Shown: piece after piece, positions 23,111 to 31,985 of the stretch | Layout: every line of letters starts with the position of its first letter | How positions within the stretch are numbered: position 1 is the stretch's first letter | DNA from: Moanibacter sp965226025 | Lineage (GTDB): Bacteria; Verrucomicrobiota; Verrucomicrobiia; Opitutales; UBA2987 | Assembly (NCBI GenBank): GCA_965226025.1 | Contig: CBDDCD010000003.1 | Coordinates: 558,001 to 622,000, forward strand | DNA length: 64,000 nucleotides | Direction: 5' to 3' | Translations under genes and position numbers: made by a program | The notes under the pieces: generated by a model | What the model saw: only the letters and a program-made list of their open reading frames with translations | Told to the model about the DNA's origin: nothing | Database searches by the model: none

Positions 23111-25346
23111 AAAGGGGATTTCGCGATTTACCGACGAGGCGGCGAAGGTCCAGCTCGTCGATGGCCGCAACTTCGAGGATCTCGGCCTTTTTGAGTTTTG
23201 AGCCTGGGGAATCGCCGGCTACCAGATAGTCGGTCTTTTTGCTTACGGTTGAGGTCACTTTTCCACCCGCATTCTGGATCAAGGACTTTGCTTCGTCTCG
23301 AGTCAGAGAGGGGAGCGTTCCCGTGAGGACAAGCGTTTTCCCTTCGAGAGGTCGGGAATCCCGATCTGCGAGTAAATGGAAATTGTCGCTGCCAGGATTA
23401 ATTTCTTGGGCCCTGAGTTTTTCGACGAAATCACTGCCAAACTCTGATTCAAAAAAGAGGATTGTGCTCCGGGCCGCAACCGGCCCGAGCTCGGACGAAA
23501 TCTGCATTTCCTCCAGAGACTCTTCGAGATCCCTGATTTCGGCGCCCAAAGTACGGAATCTTTGTTTACGTTGTTCTTTTTCGCGCTCCGATTTTGGGGG
23601 ATTACTTCGGGAATTGGGTGAGACAGCGGTCCGCTCCTCTCTTTTGCTGGAGAGATCGGCGATCCGATGGAGAATCTGCGATTTCGCAGTTGAATCCAGA
23701 TCCTCGTGGAGACGCGCTATCTCTTTGGCTGTTGCCTCTCCCACGTTGGGAATACCGAATGCATAGAGCCAACGAGAGAGTGGAAGATCTTTCGACCGTC
23801 GGAGGGCGTCGATCAATTTGGCAGCATTCTTGGGTCCAAATTGGCGCGGTGACTCTTCCGTTCCCAAGTTAAGATTGGTGAGTTGCGCTTCTTCCAGATG
23901 AAAGAGGTCGACAGGCGATTCAAGATCCAGCTTTACCGCGGCCTTCTCAGCCACGATCCCTCCAAGGCTTTCGATATCGAGCGCTTTTCGGCTGGCAAAG
24001 AACTCTATTCGACCCGCCACCTGGGCGGGGCACTGAAAATTGACGCAACTGTAGTCAACGAATCCCTCCTCCCGTTGCACCGGTTCACCGCAGACCGGAC
24101 AGACACCTCGGACATGCTCGAGGAGATCAAAGGGTAACGAATCTTTCGGCCGCTTTTCCGTGACCACGCGAATCACCGCGGGTATGATTTCGCCCGCCTT
24201 CTCGACCACCACCGTGTCTCCGACCCGGATGTCTTTCCTGGAGATCTCCTCCGCATTGTGAAGCGTTGCCCTCGAGACGGTCGTTCCGGCCAGCTCTACT
24301 TGGTCGAGTTCGGCCACCGGGGTGAGCCGCCCCGTCCGTCCCACTTGGACCGTGATCTCCCGCAGCCTCGTCTCTGCCTGTTCGGCTGCAAATTTATAGG
24401 CGATGGCCCATCGTGGGGCCTTCGCCGTCGAACCGGCTGCCGTTTGCCTCGCAATGTCGTCCAGCTTGATGACCGCCCCATCGGTTGCGTAGGGAAACTG
24501 ATGGCGCAACTGGTCAAGTTCCTTCACCCTCTCCCAAGCTTCCTCGATCCCGTGAACAATCCAGTATTGTTCCACGGTTGGCATCTTCCATCCCTCGAGT
24601 GATTCCTGGAAGTTGGACTGAGTCTTGAATGAATTGGGCTCGCATGCTCCCAGTGCATAGAGAACGATTTCAAGTCTGCGTTCCGCGGCGACGTTCTGGT
24701 CGAGGAGTTTCACAGTCCCGGCGGCAAAATTCCTTGGGTTGGCAAAGAGAGGCTTGCCCTCGGTCGCGCGCTCCGAATTGATACGGTCGAATTCCTTCAG
24801 AGTCATGTATATCTCGCCTCGTATCTCGATGCTGGCCGGGGCTTCGGGACCTCGAAGAGTTCGAGGTAAATCCGTAATGCGGGCGACACTTGCCGTGATA
24901 TCATCTCCTTCGATCCCATTCCCACGGGTTACTCCTCGCTTGAGGGATCCGTTCTCATAGGTGAGGCTGACGGCCACACCGTCGATTTTTGGCTCGACCA
25001 CGTAGAGCAACTGCTCCGGGCCGAGGAGCCTCTTCAACCGGTTGTCGAAGTCGAAGAGTTCCTCTTTGTTGTAGGTGTTGTCCAGACTCAGCATCGATTG
25101 TCGATGGACATAGGTTTCAAATCCCTCAAGACGATCGTCTCCTACTTTTTGGGTCGGAGAATCATCACGCCGCAGATCGGGATGCTTTTCCTCCAGGTCG
25201 GCCAATTCACGCTTGAGGCGATCGTACTCCGGATCAGAGATCTCAGGCTGGGTCCCTTGTTCTGCCGCTCGGTGATAGATCTCGTTGTGTCGGTCAATCT
25301 CGCGACGGAGAAGAGCTACTCGCGACTCACCTTCGTTTTCACTCAT
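23109..25346 (-). CDS. ligA: NAD-dependent DNA ligase LigA
   Basis: LigA seals nicks at replication and repair using NAD. The protein has 745 residues from the chosen start. The adenylation motif EPKIDGVAV puts the catalytic lysine at about residue 120. The OB fold follows, then the zinc finger (CPVCGEP ... SCVNFQCPAQ), the helix-hairpin-helix domain, and a C-terminal BRCT domain with GKTLVLTGTLPSLTRDEA. The region just after the HhH part (about 575-615) is longer and more charged than usual. The frame continues upstream into a palindromic element, so the ATG at 25346 (SENEGESRVALLRREI) is taken as start. Confidence 0.96.
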   Translation of the reverse strand: MSENEGESRVALLRREIDRHNEIYHRAAEQGTQPEISDPEYDRLKRELADLEEKHPDLRRDDSPTQKVGDDRLEGFETYVHRQSMLSLDNTYNKEELFDFDNRLKRLLGPEQLLYVVEPKIDGVAVSLTYENGSLKRGVTRGNGIEGDDITASVARITDLPRTLRGPEAPASIEIRGEIYMTLKEFDRINSERATEGKPLFANPRNFAAGTVKLLDQNVAAERRLEIVLYALGACEPNSFKTQSNFQESLEGWKMPTVEQYWIVHGIEEAWERVKELDQLRHQFPYATDGAVIKLDDIARQTAAGSTAKAPRWAIAYKFAAEQAETRLREITVQVGRTGRLTPVAELDQVELAGTTVSRATLHNAEEISRKDIRVGDTVVVEKAGEIIPAVIRVVTEKRPKDSLPFDLLEHVRGVCPVCGEPVQREEGFVDYSCVNFQCPAQVAGRIEFFASRKALDIESLGGIVAEKAAVKLDLESPVDLFHLEEAQLTNLNLGTEESPRQFGPKNAAKLIDALRRSKDLPLSRWLYAFGIPNVGEATAKEIARLHEDLDSTAKSQILHRIADLSSKREERTAVSPNSRSNPPKSEREKEQRKQRFRTLGAEIRDLEESLEEMQISSELGPVAARSTILFFESEFGSDFVEKLRAQEINPGSDNFHLLADRDSRPLEGKTLVLTGTLPSLTRDEAKSLIQNAGGKVTSTVSKKTDYLVAGDSPGSKLKKAEILEVAAIDELDLRRLVGKSRNPL

Positions 25347-25378
25347 GACCGTCGGTGTACTATCGATTCCAACCTGTT

Positions 25379-25507
25379 CTAGGAATCTGTCGGGCTTTCC
25401 GTCGCCGCTTTGCTGTGCCGTGACAGGTGCACTTCGCAACAGACTTGAACTTCAGTTCGGAGTTTGACGGTCCTAAATTGCGACCAGCTTCTTACCGACA
25501 GATTCCT
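25379..25507. repeat. CTAG palindromic element, long form
   Basis: The element begins CTAGGAATCTGTCGGGCTTT and ends TACCGACAGATTCCTT. It is about 129 bases long and similar, in inverse, to the copy at 18411-18541, including the GTCGCCGCTTTGCTGTGCCG block. It lies upstream of ligA. Confidence 0.87.
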
Positions 25508-25535
25508 TTCAAGAAAATCCCTGAGGAATTTCAGA

Positions 25536-25931
25536 CTAGAGTGGCCGCTCCAGCAGGCGGCGGTAAAATTCCCAGTTTCGGTAGACCCAGACAGCGACAA
25601 CTGCTCCCGCCAGATCCGCGCCAATATCGGCGAATTCGAAGTACCGGTGCGGATTAGTGGATTGAAAAAGTTCATCGGCGATTCCGTAGCTGAATGTGAC
25701 CAGAGTCGAATAGAGAAAGTGTCGCCTGGAGGGAGCATCTCTAACCAGGTAGCGATATATGAGAGTAGCAAGAAGGCCGAATACAAGGAAATGGCCAACT
25801 TTGTCGACGGACAGATTCCAGGGCAACTGTGGAATCTGGGGTCCACGGCCGCTCGAGGATATGAAGATCGCAACGATGAGTAGGAACGGCCATACAATTT
25901 GAGTACTTTGGCGAAAGGTCTTAAGTGACAT
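25536..25931 (-). CDS. VanZ family membrane protein
   Basis: The protein has 131 residues and four membrane segments. The motif DKVGHFLVFGLLATLIYR near residue 42 and ADELFQ...RYFEFADIGADLAGAVV near 85-110 are typical of VanZ-like proteins, with the conserved Asp/Lys/His in the second helix and DxxxD in the fourth. The biochemical function is not established; VanZ of enterococci gives teicoplanin resistance, and most chromosomal relatives have no known role. The frame runs on upstream through an AGCCCGCTTTT-type repeat; the internal ATG is preferred. Confidence 0.82.
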   Translation of the reverse strand: MSLKTFRQSTQIVWPFLLIVAIFISSSGRGPQIPQLPWNLSVDKVGHFLVFGLLATLIYRYLVRDAPSRRHFLYSTLVTFSYGIADELFQSTNPHRYFEFADIGADLAGAVVAVWVYRNWEFYRRLLERPL

Positions 25932-25942
25932 TGGTAAAGATG

Positions 25943-26127
25943 TAAGCCCGCTTTTCTCGCACATTTCCGACCATCCTGTCACGGAAGAATCCTCCTCCCG
26001 CCATCCTGGTCCTTCTTTCAGTCAAATCCAGACATAGGCTGTCGTTTCAAGCCGATTGAATTGAGAATCGCCTCCAAAAATCTATCTCGAAGACGCCGTC
26101 ATCCGAATCCCGAATGTTACCGATTTT
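25943..26127. repeat. Half AGCCCGCTTTT repeat and adjoining empty stretch
   Basis: TAAGCCCGCTTTTCTCGCACATTT is a left arm of the family seen at 4256 and 31762, also with the inner TCCTCCCGCC. A right arm is not found. The remainder up to 26127 shows no gene. Confidence 0.5.
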
Positions 26128-26165
26128 GTGACAAACAAATCGACGGCCGTCGATTTGTTTGTCAC
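26128..26165. repeat. Perfect 38-base palindrome
   Basis: GTGACAAACAAATCGACGG is followed directly by its exact inverse complement. All 19 pairs match with no loop. No T-run follows, so this is not a textbook terminator; it could be a cruciform, a protein binding site or a repeat centre. Confidence 0.8.
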
Positions 26166-26193
26166 CTTCGATGCCTTGGCTGAGTTCGTGTGC

Positions 26194-26293
26194 CTAGGAA
26201 TCTGTCGGGCTTTGCATGTCGCTACAAACTTGCGCTTCGTTTCGGAATTTCGCGGTAATAAATCGCTTCGAACTTCATACCGACAGATTCCTT
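26194..26293. repeat. CTAG palindromic element, diverged copy
   Basis: The element begins CTAGGAATCTGTCGGGCTTT and ends CATACCGACAGATTCCTT. The inner part resembles the copy at 48409 with many substitutions. Confidence 0.85.
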
Positions 26294-26297
26294 CCGA

Positions 26298-26462
26298 GAA
26301 AATGAAACTGAGATTTGAGACGGTTTGTCATAGCTACGCAGGGCAATCTGAAAACTGATACCGGAAGTCCGAAGCTTTTCATAGATCCGAGACAGATTGG
26401 CTCAGCACCATTCACCGAAGGAGTTAGAAGTGCCCTTCTTCACAAATCTCAGTTTCATTTTC
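26298..26462. repeat. GAAAATGAAACTGAG-type inverted-repeat element
   Basis: The left arm GAAAATGAAACTGAGATTTG and the right arm CAAATCTCAGTTTCATTTTC are perfect 20-base inverse complements, 125 bases apart. The left arm and adjoining TTGAGACGxTxTGTCATAGCTA recur after the CTAG element at 48409-48507, which ends in the same order. Confidence 0.82.
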
Positions 26463-26468
26463 TTATTG

Positions 26469-26540
26469 CTAGGAGTTTTCTGTCGGACGAACCGGGTCAC
26501 TTGCGAAGCAATCGAACATCAAAGTCCGACAGACTCCTAG
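26469..26540. repeat. CTAG palindromic element, short subtype
   Basis: The element begins CTAGGAGTTTTCTGTCGGAC and ends GTCCGACAGACTCCTAG; the left arm carries a three-base insertion. Its inside ACTTGCGAAGCAATCGAA matches the copy at 22455. It abuts the end of the desaturase gene. Confidence 0.87.
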
Positions 26541-26544
26541 CCGG

Positions 26545-27669
26545 CTATGATCTCAACCGACGGGCGTGGCGAAAAACGTCCCAAATCGCGGCCCAAAGGC
26601 TCGATCGAATAGTCTCCCGATAGGGGGAATCTTCGGGCAACTGGACCATGAGTCGGCGGTGAGCGGTACCCATGGCGTGGTAAGGCAGGGAAGGCAGGAG
26701 ATGGTGCAGAGCATGATAGCGCATTCCGAGGGGCGCGCACAGTTCACCGATAATTGGATTACCGGCAATTGTTGTGGAATCGAGCATCTGTTCACTATAA
26801 GACATTTCCTCGCCTTCATTCAGATAGCGGTGCGCTCCGAGTTGCCTGAGGTAGTTCAGCGTTGAGACCACGACGAAAACGCTGTAGACGCACATCCAGC
26901 CCTTCAGCGAGATGACATGAAGCGTGGTCAGGGCGATGACGATCCAGCCAGAAAGGCAACATCCAGCCTCCTGCAGCCGCCATGAGACTATTTCCTTTCC
27001 ATCTGGAAGTGGTCGGCGGTAGCGCGGATTCATGGTTGCTATGGAGGAGAATCTCTCGCAGACGAAACGGCGGAGGCGGGGATGCAGGAGCGAAATCGGA
27101 GCCAGGAGAACGAACCGCGAGAGAGCGGCGGCGGGAACAAAGACGATATGTGCGAGGTAGACAAAAACAAGCCCGAACGGGCCCAGACCGAGCGGAAAAT
27201 ACTCTCCATCCGTTCTGGTTCCGTAAGAGTGATTGACGTGATGTGACTTATGATCCCCATACATGAAGGTGGGCGTCATCAATGGTATCCCGATGAGCAG
27301 ATTCCAAGCGAATCGAAAACCGCGAAAGGAACCGGGTGGCATATGAACCAATTCATGGGTGAATATGGATCCGCGGTAAAAGGCGAATCCGGAGAGAACG
27401 ATTGCCGCGATTTGCTGGATGCTGAATCCTGGCGACCGCAAGCTGATTAACAGGCTCGTGTAGGCCACCACCATCGAAAACGAAAAATCTGCCCAGTAGA
27501 TCCGAGAACTATGGACAAAAAGGTCGCGGTTGATTTCGTGTACATTTCTCGCGAACGAGGAATCCTCCTTACGGGCATCCGCGGATCGAGCATCCTTTGA
27601 ACCTCTCCCTTCCATTGTGTCGACAGGAGGTGAGAGATCCCTTTCAGGATCATCGATGGAGATGTTCAT
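26545..27669 (-). CDS. Membrane fatty acid desaturase / hydroxylase family
   Basis: The protein has 374 residues and about four to six membrane helices. The three histidine boxes of the di-iron membrane desaturases are intact: HELVH at 105-109, HKSHH at 140-144 and HALHH near 325, with a further YHAMGTAHR soon after. The iron ligands fit the FA_desaturase family, which inserts double bonds or hydroxyl groups in acyl chains, lipids or carotenoids. The substrate cannot be told. It faces the porin gene across a 153-base divergent gap. The start has an acidic, likely disordered lead of about 50 residues. Confidence 0.88.
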   Translation of the reverse strand: MNISIDDPERDLSPPVDTMEGRGSKDARSADARKEDSSFARNVHEINRDLFVHSSRIYWADFSFSMVVAYTSLLISLRSPGFSIQQIAAIVLSGFAFYRGSIFTHELVHMPPGSFRGFRFAWNLLIGIPLMTPTFMYGDHKSHHVNHSYGTRTDGEYFPLGLGPFGLVFVYLAHIVFVPAAALSRFVLLAPISLLHPRLRRFVCERFSSIATMNPRYRRPLPDGKEIVSWRLQEAGCCLSGWIVIALTTLHVISLKGWMCVYSVFVVVSTLNYLRQLGAHRYLNEGEEMSYSEQMLDSTTIAGNPIIGELCAPLGMRYHALHHLLPSLPYHAMGTAHRRLMVQLPEDSPYRETIRSSLWAAIWDVFRHARRLRS

Positions 27670-27822
27670 TTAAAGCGGGCTATGAGAGACTCTGAAGGAC
27701 GATGATTTGATTGTAATCTTGGTCTTTATGCGATCAAATTTTATACTAATCCCGGACTAAAATTCGTTCATCTTATATTCCGTTCCGCGGGAAATCTGCT
27801 CGATTTTGGTGGCTTCAGTTTC

Positions 27823-28929
27823 ATGCGAATCTACAATCTATTCGTTGCCATCGTAGCATTGGCCTTACCGGGAGGGATCTGCGCCGAAGAGGACACGAAA
27901 GGGCAAGATGCGGCCGAGGGAGAGTTTCCGGAAGCATCCAACCCTCAGAAGGGAATCTACACAACCCGCGAGGAGAGAAGAGATGCGGGGCTCGAACACG
28001 AAATAACTGGCTGGCTAACGTTATCTGGTTTAGCTGAAGTTGAGTATCTATACAAAGGGTTGGGACTCTTTGATACCTCGTCGAAATCCGATGTCGATGA
28101 GCTAGTTGGATCGATTCAATTGGTTGCGGAGGTTACCCCATGGCCTTGGGTGACGGGCCAGCTGTATGAATATGACAGCGAGGTTGATAGACACAAGTTA
28201 GAGGAGGCGATGGGCGCGATAACGGTTAGAGACTTCGAGATCGAATTTGGAGATTTCTATCCCCCTTTCGGAGAATACCTCAGCCATTTTGTAAGCGGTC
28301 CGCTGATCGAGTTTGGGGAGACGCGAGGCCGGTCGATCGGGCTTACTTACGCCCTCAGTGATCGGTTCGATTTGTCCGCATATGCCTACCGAGGCCGTGC
28401 AAAGAATCCCGAATCCGGCGACGGAGTGTGGGACTGGGTGTTGGCAGCTGAGGGACCGCTCTTCGGTAGGGGCACCTTCGCAATGAGCTATATTTCGGAC
28501 CTCGCCGATTCCGACGAGGGTTTCCTCGGCGAAGAAGGTGACCGCTATCAAACTCGGGTAGGCGCGTTAAACGGCAACCTGGTTGTCGGTTGGGGGCGCT
28601 ATGAACTCGTTACCGAGTATGTTCACGCTCTGGGTTCGTTTCAAGAATTGGAGCCGGATCGCAATCAACCCCGAGCGTGGAATCTCGAGTTAGCCTACTT
28701 TCCGGAGGGCAAATTCTCGTATGCTCTTCGGCTGGAGGGGAGTAAGGAATTAGAGGGCGCGCCAAAATTTCAGAGCGGGTTCTCCGCTACCTGGCTGACT
28801 AGAGACAATACCTATGTAACCGTCGAATATTTGAACAGCACATACAGGCGGGGCTTCGCGGAAGATGGTAAGGGGAGAGAAATTGAAAAGGGTCACCAGG
28901 TGGGTGGGCTGATCGTAATCGCATTTTGA
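27823..28929 (+). CDS. LbtU-like outer-membrane porin
   Basis: The protein has 368 residues with a signal peptide (residues 1-21, FVAIVALALPGGICA). The mature part reads as alternating amphipathic beta strands of an outer-membrane barrel (GWLTLSGLAEVEYLYKGL, ITVRDFEIEFGDFYPPFGEY, GRSIGLTYALSDRFDLSAYA), ending in HQVGGLIVIAF with the terminal Phe usual for barrel insertion. The pattern recalls the LbtU family of siderophore porins from Legionella; an iron or cofactor ligand is therefore only inferred. It is followed by a PQQ dehydrogenase and a cytochrome, so it may supply substrate or metal to them. Confidence 0.7.
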   Translation: MRIYNLFVAIVALALPGGICAEEDTKGQDAAEGEFPEASNPQKGIYTTREERRDAGLEHEITGWLTLSGLAEVEYLYKGLGLFDTSSKSDVDELVGSIQLVAEVTPWPWVTGQLYEYDSEVDRHKLEEAMGAITVRDFEIEFGDFYPPFGEYLSHFVSGPLIEFGETRGRSIGLTYALSDRFDLSAYAYRGRAKNPESGDGVWDWVLAAEGPLFGRGTFAMSYISDLADSDEGFLGEEGDRYQTRVGALNGNLVVGWGRYELVTEYVHALGSFQELEPDRNQPRAWNLELAYFPEGKFSYALRLEGSKELEGAPKFQSGFSATWLTRDNTYVTVEYLNSTYRRGFAEDGKGREIEKGHQVGGLIVIAF

Positions 28930-29065
28930 GTCGTATTTGACGGGGTGCGCATTCGATCTTCGCAATTGACAGAATTCGGTGTTGGGAGTTATCGATTCTT
29001 GCCTGTCCGGGCTACCTTGTTACCTGCGAGTGGGATATCTGTCTCAACCATAAAAGGAGAAATTC

Positions 29066-30760
29066 ATGATACGAAGAGCTGGAAAGAAGTCTGTCCCTGT
29101 TGGTTCGATATTTGTGCTGTTATGTCTGAGTGGGAATTTAGCCGGAACTGAGATCGGATCAGAGCGGCTCATTAAGGCGGAGCAGGAACCACAAAACTGG
29201 ATGACCTACTCTGGGACTTACAATGCTTGGCGTTACAGCTCGTTGAGTCAGATTAATAGAAGGAATGTGAACAAGCTTGCTCCGGTTTGGGTCTTCCAGA
29301 CCGGTGTCGTGGACGGAGGTTTCTCGTGCACTCCGCTGGTCGCTGACGGGGTGATGTACATCACCAGCCCATGGAACCGCGTCTTTGCCCTCGACGCCGT
29401 GACCGGAAAGGAGATCTGGCATTACTACTATCCGGTTCCCGAGCAATTCGGATTGCTCTACGGTCCTTGGAACCGAGGAGTTGCTCTGGGCTATGGGATG
29501 GTCTTCATGGGGACCATCGACAATCATCTGGTGGCATTGGATGCGGAGACAGGGGAAGAGGTCTGGAATGTGAACATTGAGGATGTCGAGCAGTGCGGGT
29601 GCAACATCACCGGGGCCCCACTCTTGGTCAAAGACAAGGTAGTCGTTGGTGTCACCGCAGGAGATTCGGCGCACCGTGGCTACCTCAACGCCTTTGATGC
29701 CAAGACAGGAAAGCGAGCCTGGCGCTTCTGGACGATCCCCAAACCCGGAGAAGAGGGGAGTGACTCGTGGAGCGGCGATAGTTGGAAGTACGGTGGAGGT
29801 GCGACCTGGATGACGGGATCCTACGATCCGGAACTTAATCTGATCTATTGGGGGGTGGGCAATCCCGCAGCGGATTTTTATGGGGAAACACGCGAGGGCT
29901 CTAATCTCTATACCGATTCAATCATCGCGCTCGACGCGGACAGCGGAGAGTTAAAATGGTATCATCAGGAGATTCCCCATGATGTCTGGGACTGGGACGC
30001 TGCCTATGAGTGTGTCTTGGTAAACCTCGAAGTTGAGGGGAAGGAGCGAAAACTCCTGATCAACGTCAACAAGGGAGGCTACACCTGGGTGATCGATCGG
30101 ACCAACGGCGAATTCGTCAACGCCTGGCCGATTGCCGAAGAGATAAATTGGATAAGTGGAATCGATTCCCAAGGGAATCTGGTCGGACGCTTGGAACCCC
30201 CAGTAGGCGAGCAGACGATCATCTGCCCTGCGATCGGCGGAGGACGTAGTTGGAACCACGCCGCCTACAGCCCCAAGACGGGCCTTTTCTATACCACCGC
30301 TATTGAGTGGTGTCAGGATTTGACGGTTCAAAAGGAAGAGCCGCGTCCTGGAGAGACCTACTTCGGGGGCATCTTCGAGCTTCGCAGGACGCCGGAGGGC
30401 GAAGCTTGGAGCCACTTCGACGCCTATGATCCGGTGTCCGGAGAGAAACGTTGGAGCTATCGTTCGAAGTATCCGTTGCTCGCTTCAGCGGTCGCGACCG
30501 GAGGCAACCTGGTGTTCACCGGAGACCCGGAAGGAAATTTCATGGCTTTCGATGCCGTCACGGGCGAGAAGCTCTGGAGCTTCAACACCGGTTCAGGACA
30601 TCGTGGTTCACCCATCACTTATTCGGTCGATGGAAGGCAATACGTGGCTGTTCCGGTCGGCTGGGGGTCGGCCGTAGCCGGAATCATGCCTCAGATATGG
30701 CCGGAAATAGAAGACTTTCCCAGCGGATGTGCCCTTTTTGTTTTTGCTTTGAGAAAGTGA
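29066..30760 (+). CDS. PQQ-dependent alcohol dehydrogenase
   Basis: The protein has 564 residues, a signal peptide (about 1-31), and an eight-bladed quinoprotein propeller with the usual blade strings (FALDAVTGKEIWHYY, ALDAETGEEVWNVN, WSFNTGSGHRGSPITYSVDG). Family residues WDWDAAYE (catalytic Asp) and the DRTNGEF region are present. The vicinal Cys-Cys pair of many methanol/ethanol dehydrogenases is not seen; a CGC triplet (EQCGCNITGAP) appears instead. It oxidises an alcohol or aldehyde in the periplasm and passes electrons to a cytochrome, most likely the diheme gene just downstream. An AAAGGAG site lies before the ATG. Confidence 0.9.
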   Translation: MIRRAGKKSVPVGSIFVLLCLSGNLAGTEIGSERLIKAEQEPQNWMTYSGTYNAWRYSSLSQINRRNVNKLAPVWVFQTGVVDGGFSCTPLVADGVMYITSPWNRVFALDAVTGKEIWHYYYPVPEQFGLLYGPWNRGVALGYGMVFMGTIDNHLVALDAETGEEVWNVNIEDVEQCGCNITGAPLLVKDKVVVGVTAGDSAHRGYLNAFDAKTGKRAWRFWTIPKPGEEGSDSWSGDSWKYGGGATWMTGSYDPELNLIYWGVGNPAADFYGETREGSNLYTDSIIALDADSGELKWYHQEIPHDVWDWDAAYECVLVNLEVEGKERKLLINVNKGGYTWVIDRTNGEFVNAWPIAEEINWISGIDSQGNLVGRLEPPVGEQTIICPAIGGGRSWNHAAYSPKTGLFYTTAIEWCQDLTVQKEEPRPGETYFGGIFELRRTPEGEAWSHFDAYDPVSGEKRWSYRSKYPLLASAVATGGNLVFTGDPEGNFMAFDAVTGEKLWSFNTGSGHRGSPITYSVDGRQYVAVPVGWGSAVAGIMPQIWPEIEDFPSGCALFVFALRK

Positions 30761-30788
30761 CCTACGCCTTGCGGGAGACGGAAAATCC

Positions 30789-31757
30789 GTGGGCAGAAAA
30801 AGTCGAATAGAGGGCAGGCGATCTTATACCAGGCTCGTTTTTATCTCGGCGGTTTGGGTGGTGGCCCAAGCTCATGCGGACGGGTCCAACCCTGTAGGTC
30901 CAGTTTCCGAGGTAATCAGCGCCGGTCGCAAGATTTTTGCTCAAAATTGTTCCGTCGGCTACTGTCACGGCAAGGGGGGGCGCGCTGGGAGAGGGCCACG
31001 GCTTCGGGGAAAGATCTGGGATAGCGATTATCTCTACAGAGTCACGCTGAACGGGGTTCCGAAAACATCAATGCCCGGTTGGAAGGGCAGGTTGAGCCGT
31101 GAGGAGATCCTCTCGGTTGTTGCCTACATCCAAACTCTCTCCTCGCTTGGGCCCGGCGATTCAGAGCTGTCGATGGCTGCTGACCATCCGGAGGCGGCTG
31201 ATCTTTCAATCCGCCCGGAGGAGGCGACGATACGACCCACCCCGGAGGCTAAGCTCCCTGCGATTGGGAGTGATTCCGTCGTAATAGCTGGAAATCCAAA
31301 GAGAGGGGAGGAGATCTTTTTCGATGTGACGGACGATATGAACTGTGCCGTCTGTCACAGAATTAATGGCAAGGGGGCCTCGGTCGGATTTGGCCTCGGT
31401 GGAATCGCGAAAAGGGCGCCTCCTGAAATTCTCCAGGATATCGTTCTTCCAAACGCAAGAGTAGAAGATTCCGGAAGACTCTTATCTCTCACCCTTGAGG
31501 ATGGAGAAGAGTCTGAAGTTCTCCGAGTTGGGGAGAGTTCGACCCGCCTAAAGTTCTTCGATGTCTCGAGCTTTCCTCCCGTTACGCGGTCAATTAGAAA
31601 GGAAGATATTCGGAGCCTGACAACCACCGATCGATCGGCTATGCCTGACACCTACGCCGGCCGCTACACTCTGCAGCAATTGCTGGACCTGGTCGCTTAC
31701 CTGAAGTCGATTGAGAGCCCACCAAATCCTCCCATCACTCTAACGGATATTCTCTAA
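30789..31757 (+). CDS. Diheme c-type cytochrome, likely partner of the PQQ dehydrogenase
   Basis: The protein has 322 residues from a GTG start and a signal peptide (RLVFISAVWVVAQAHA, about 15-30). The first heme site is C54-SVGY-C59-H60, a CX4CH motif rather than CXXCH, with axial Met in KTSMPGW (M95). The second is CAVCH at 186-190 within a TDDMNCAVCHRINGKG context like the L-type cytochromes in the cytochrome part of large membrane proteins. A CX4CH heme site is unusual. It begins 28 bases after the dehydrogenase, so the two are probably one transcript; the cytochrome should carry electrons from PQQ to the respiratory chain. Confidence 0.85.
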   Translation: MGRKSRIEGRRSYTRLVFISAVWVVAQAHADGSNPVGPVSEVISAGRKIFAQNCSVGYCHGKGGRAGRGPRLRGKIWDSDYLYRVTLNGVPKTSMPGWKGRLSREEILSVVAYIQTLSSLGPGDSELSMAADHPEAADLSIRPEEATIRPTPEAKLPAIGSDSVVIAGNPKRGEEIFFDVTDDMNCAVCHRINGKGASVGFGLGGIAKRAPPEILQDIVLPNARVEDSGRLLSLTLEDGEESEVLRVGESSTRLKFFDVSSFPPVTRSIRKEDIRSLTTTDRSAMPDTYAGRYTLQQLLDLVAYLKSIESPPNPPITLTDIL

Positions 31758-31761
31758 CCTG

Positions 31762-31857
31762 CTAGCCCGCTTTTCTCACAAATTTCCGAGCATCCAATTG
31801 CGGCAGAGTGCTCCTCCCGCCGTGGTGCCGCATGCCGGCCAGAAAAAGCGGGCTAAG
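31762..31857. repeat. AGCCCGCTTTT-family palindromic repeat
   Basis: The left arm CTAGCCCGCTTTTCTCAC and the right arm AGAAAAAGCGGGCTAAG are inverse copies. The inner TCCTCCCGCC matches the half at 25946. It lies after the cytochrome gene. Confidence 0.78.
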
Positions 31858-31887
31858 CCTGGAAATCCTCTGAGATTTCCAGGCTAG
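31855..31887. terminator. Strong hairpin after the cytochrome gene
   Basis: AGCCTGGAAATC pairs with GATTTCCAGGCT around CTCTGA. A similar hairpin start AGCCTGAAAATCG lies at 22522 after the other tandem element pair, so this hairpin may be part of the repeat system rather than a terminator. Confidence 0.55.
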
Positions 31888-31983
31888 GAATCTGTCGGAC
31901 TTTGAATATCGTAACATCGCGGAGGTTCGGATTCAACGGAGAAGGGTGCAAATCTAGACCAAGTCCATACCGACAGATTCCTT
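31884..31983. repeat. CTAG palindromic element, ATCGCGGAGG subtype
   Basis: It begins CTAGGAATCTGTCGGACTTT and ends ATACCGACAGATTCCTT. It differs from the copy at 22352 at only a handful of positions. Confidence 0.9.
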
Positions 31984-31985
31984 TG

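Noticed and set aside
26298..26462. GAAAATG element as a small protein gene
   Set aside because: No open frame with a ribosome site lies inside, and both arms are perfect inverse complements, which favours a repeat element.
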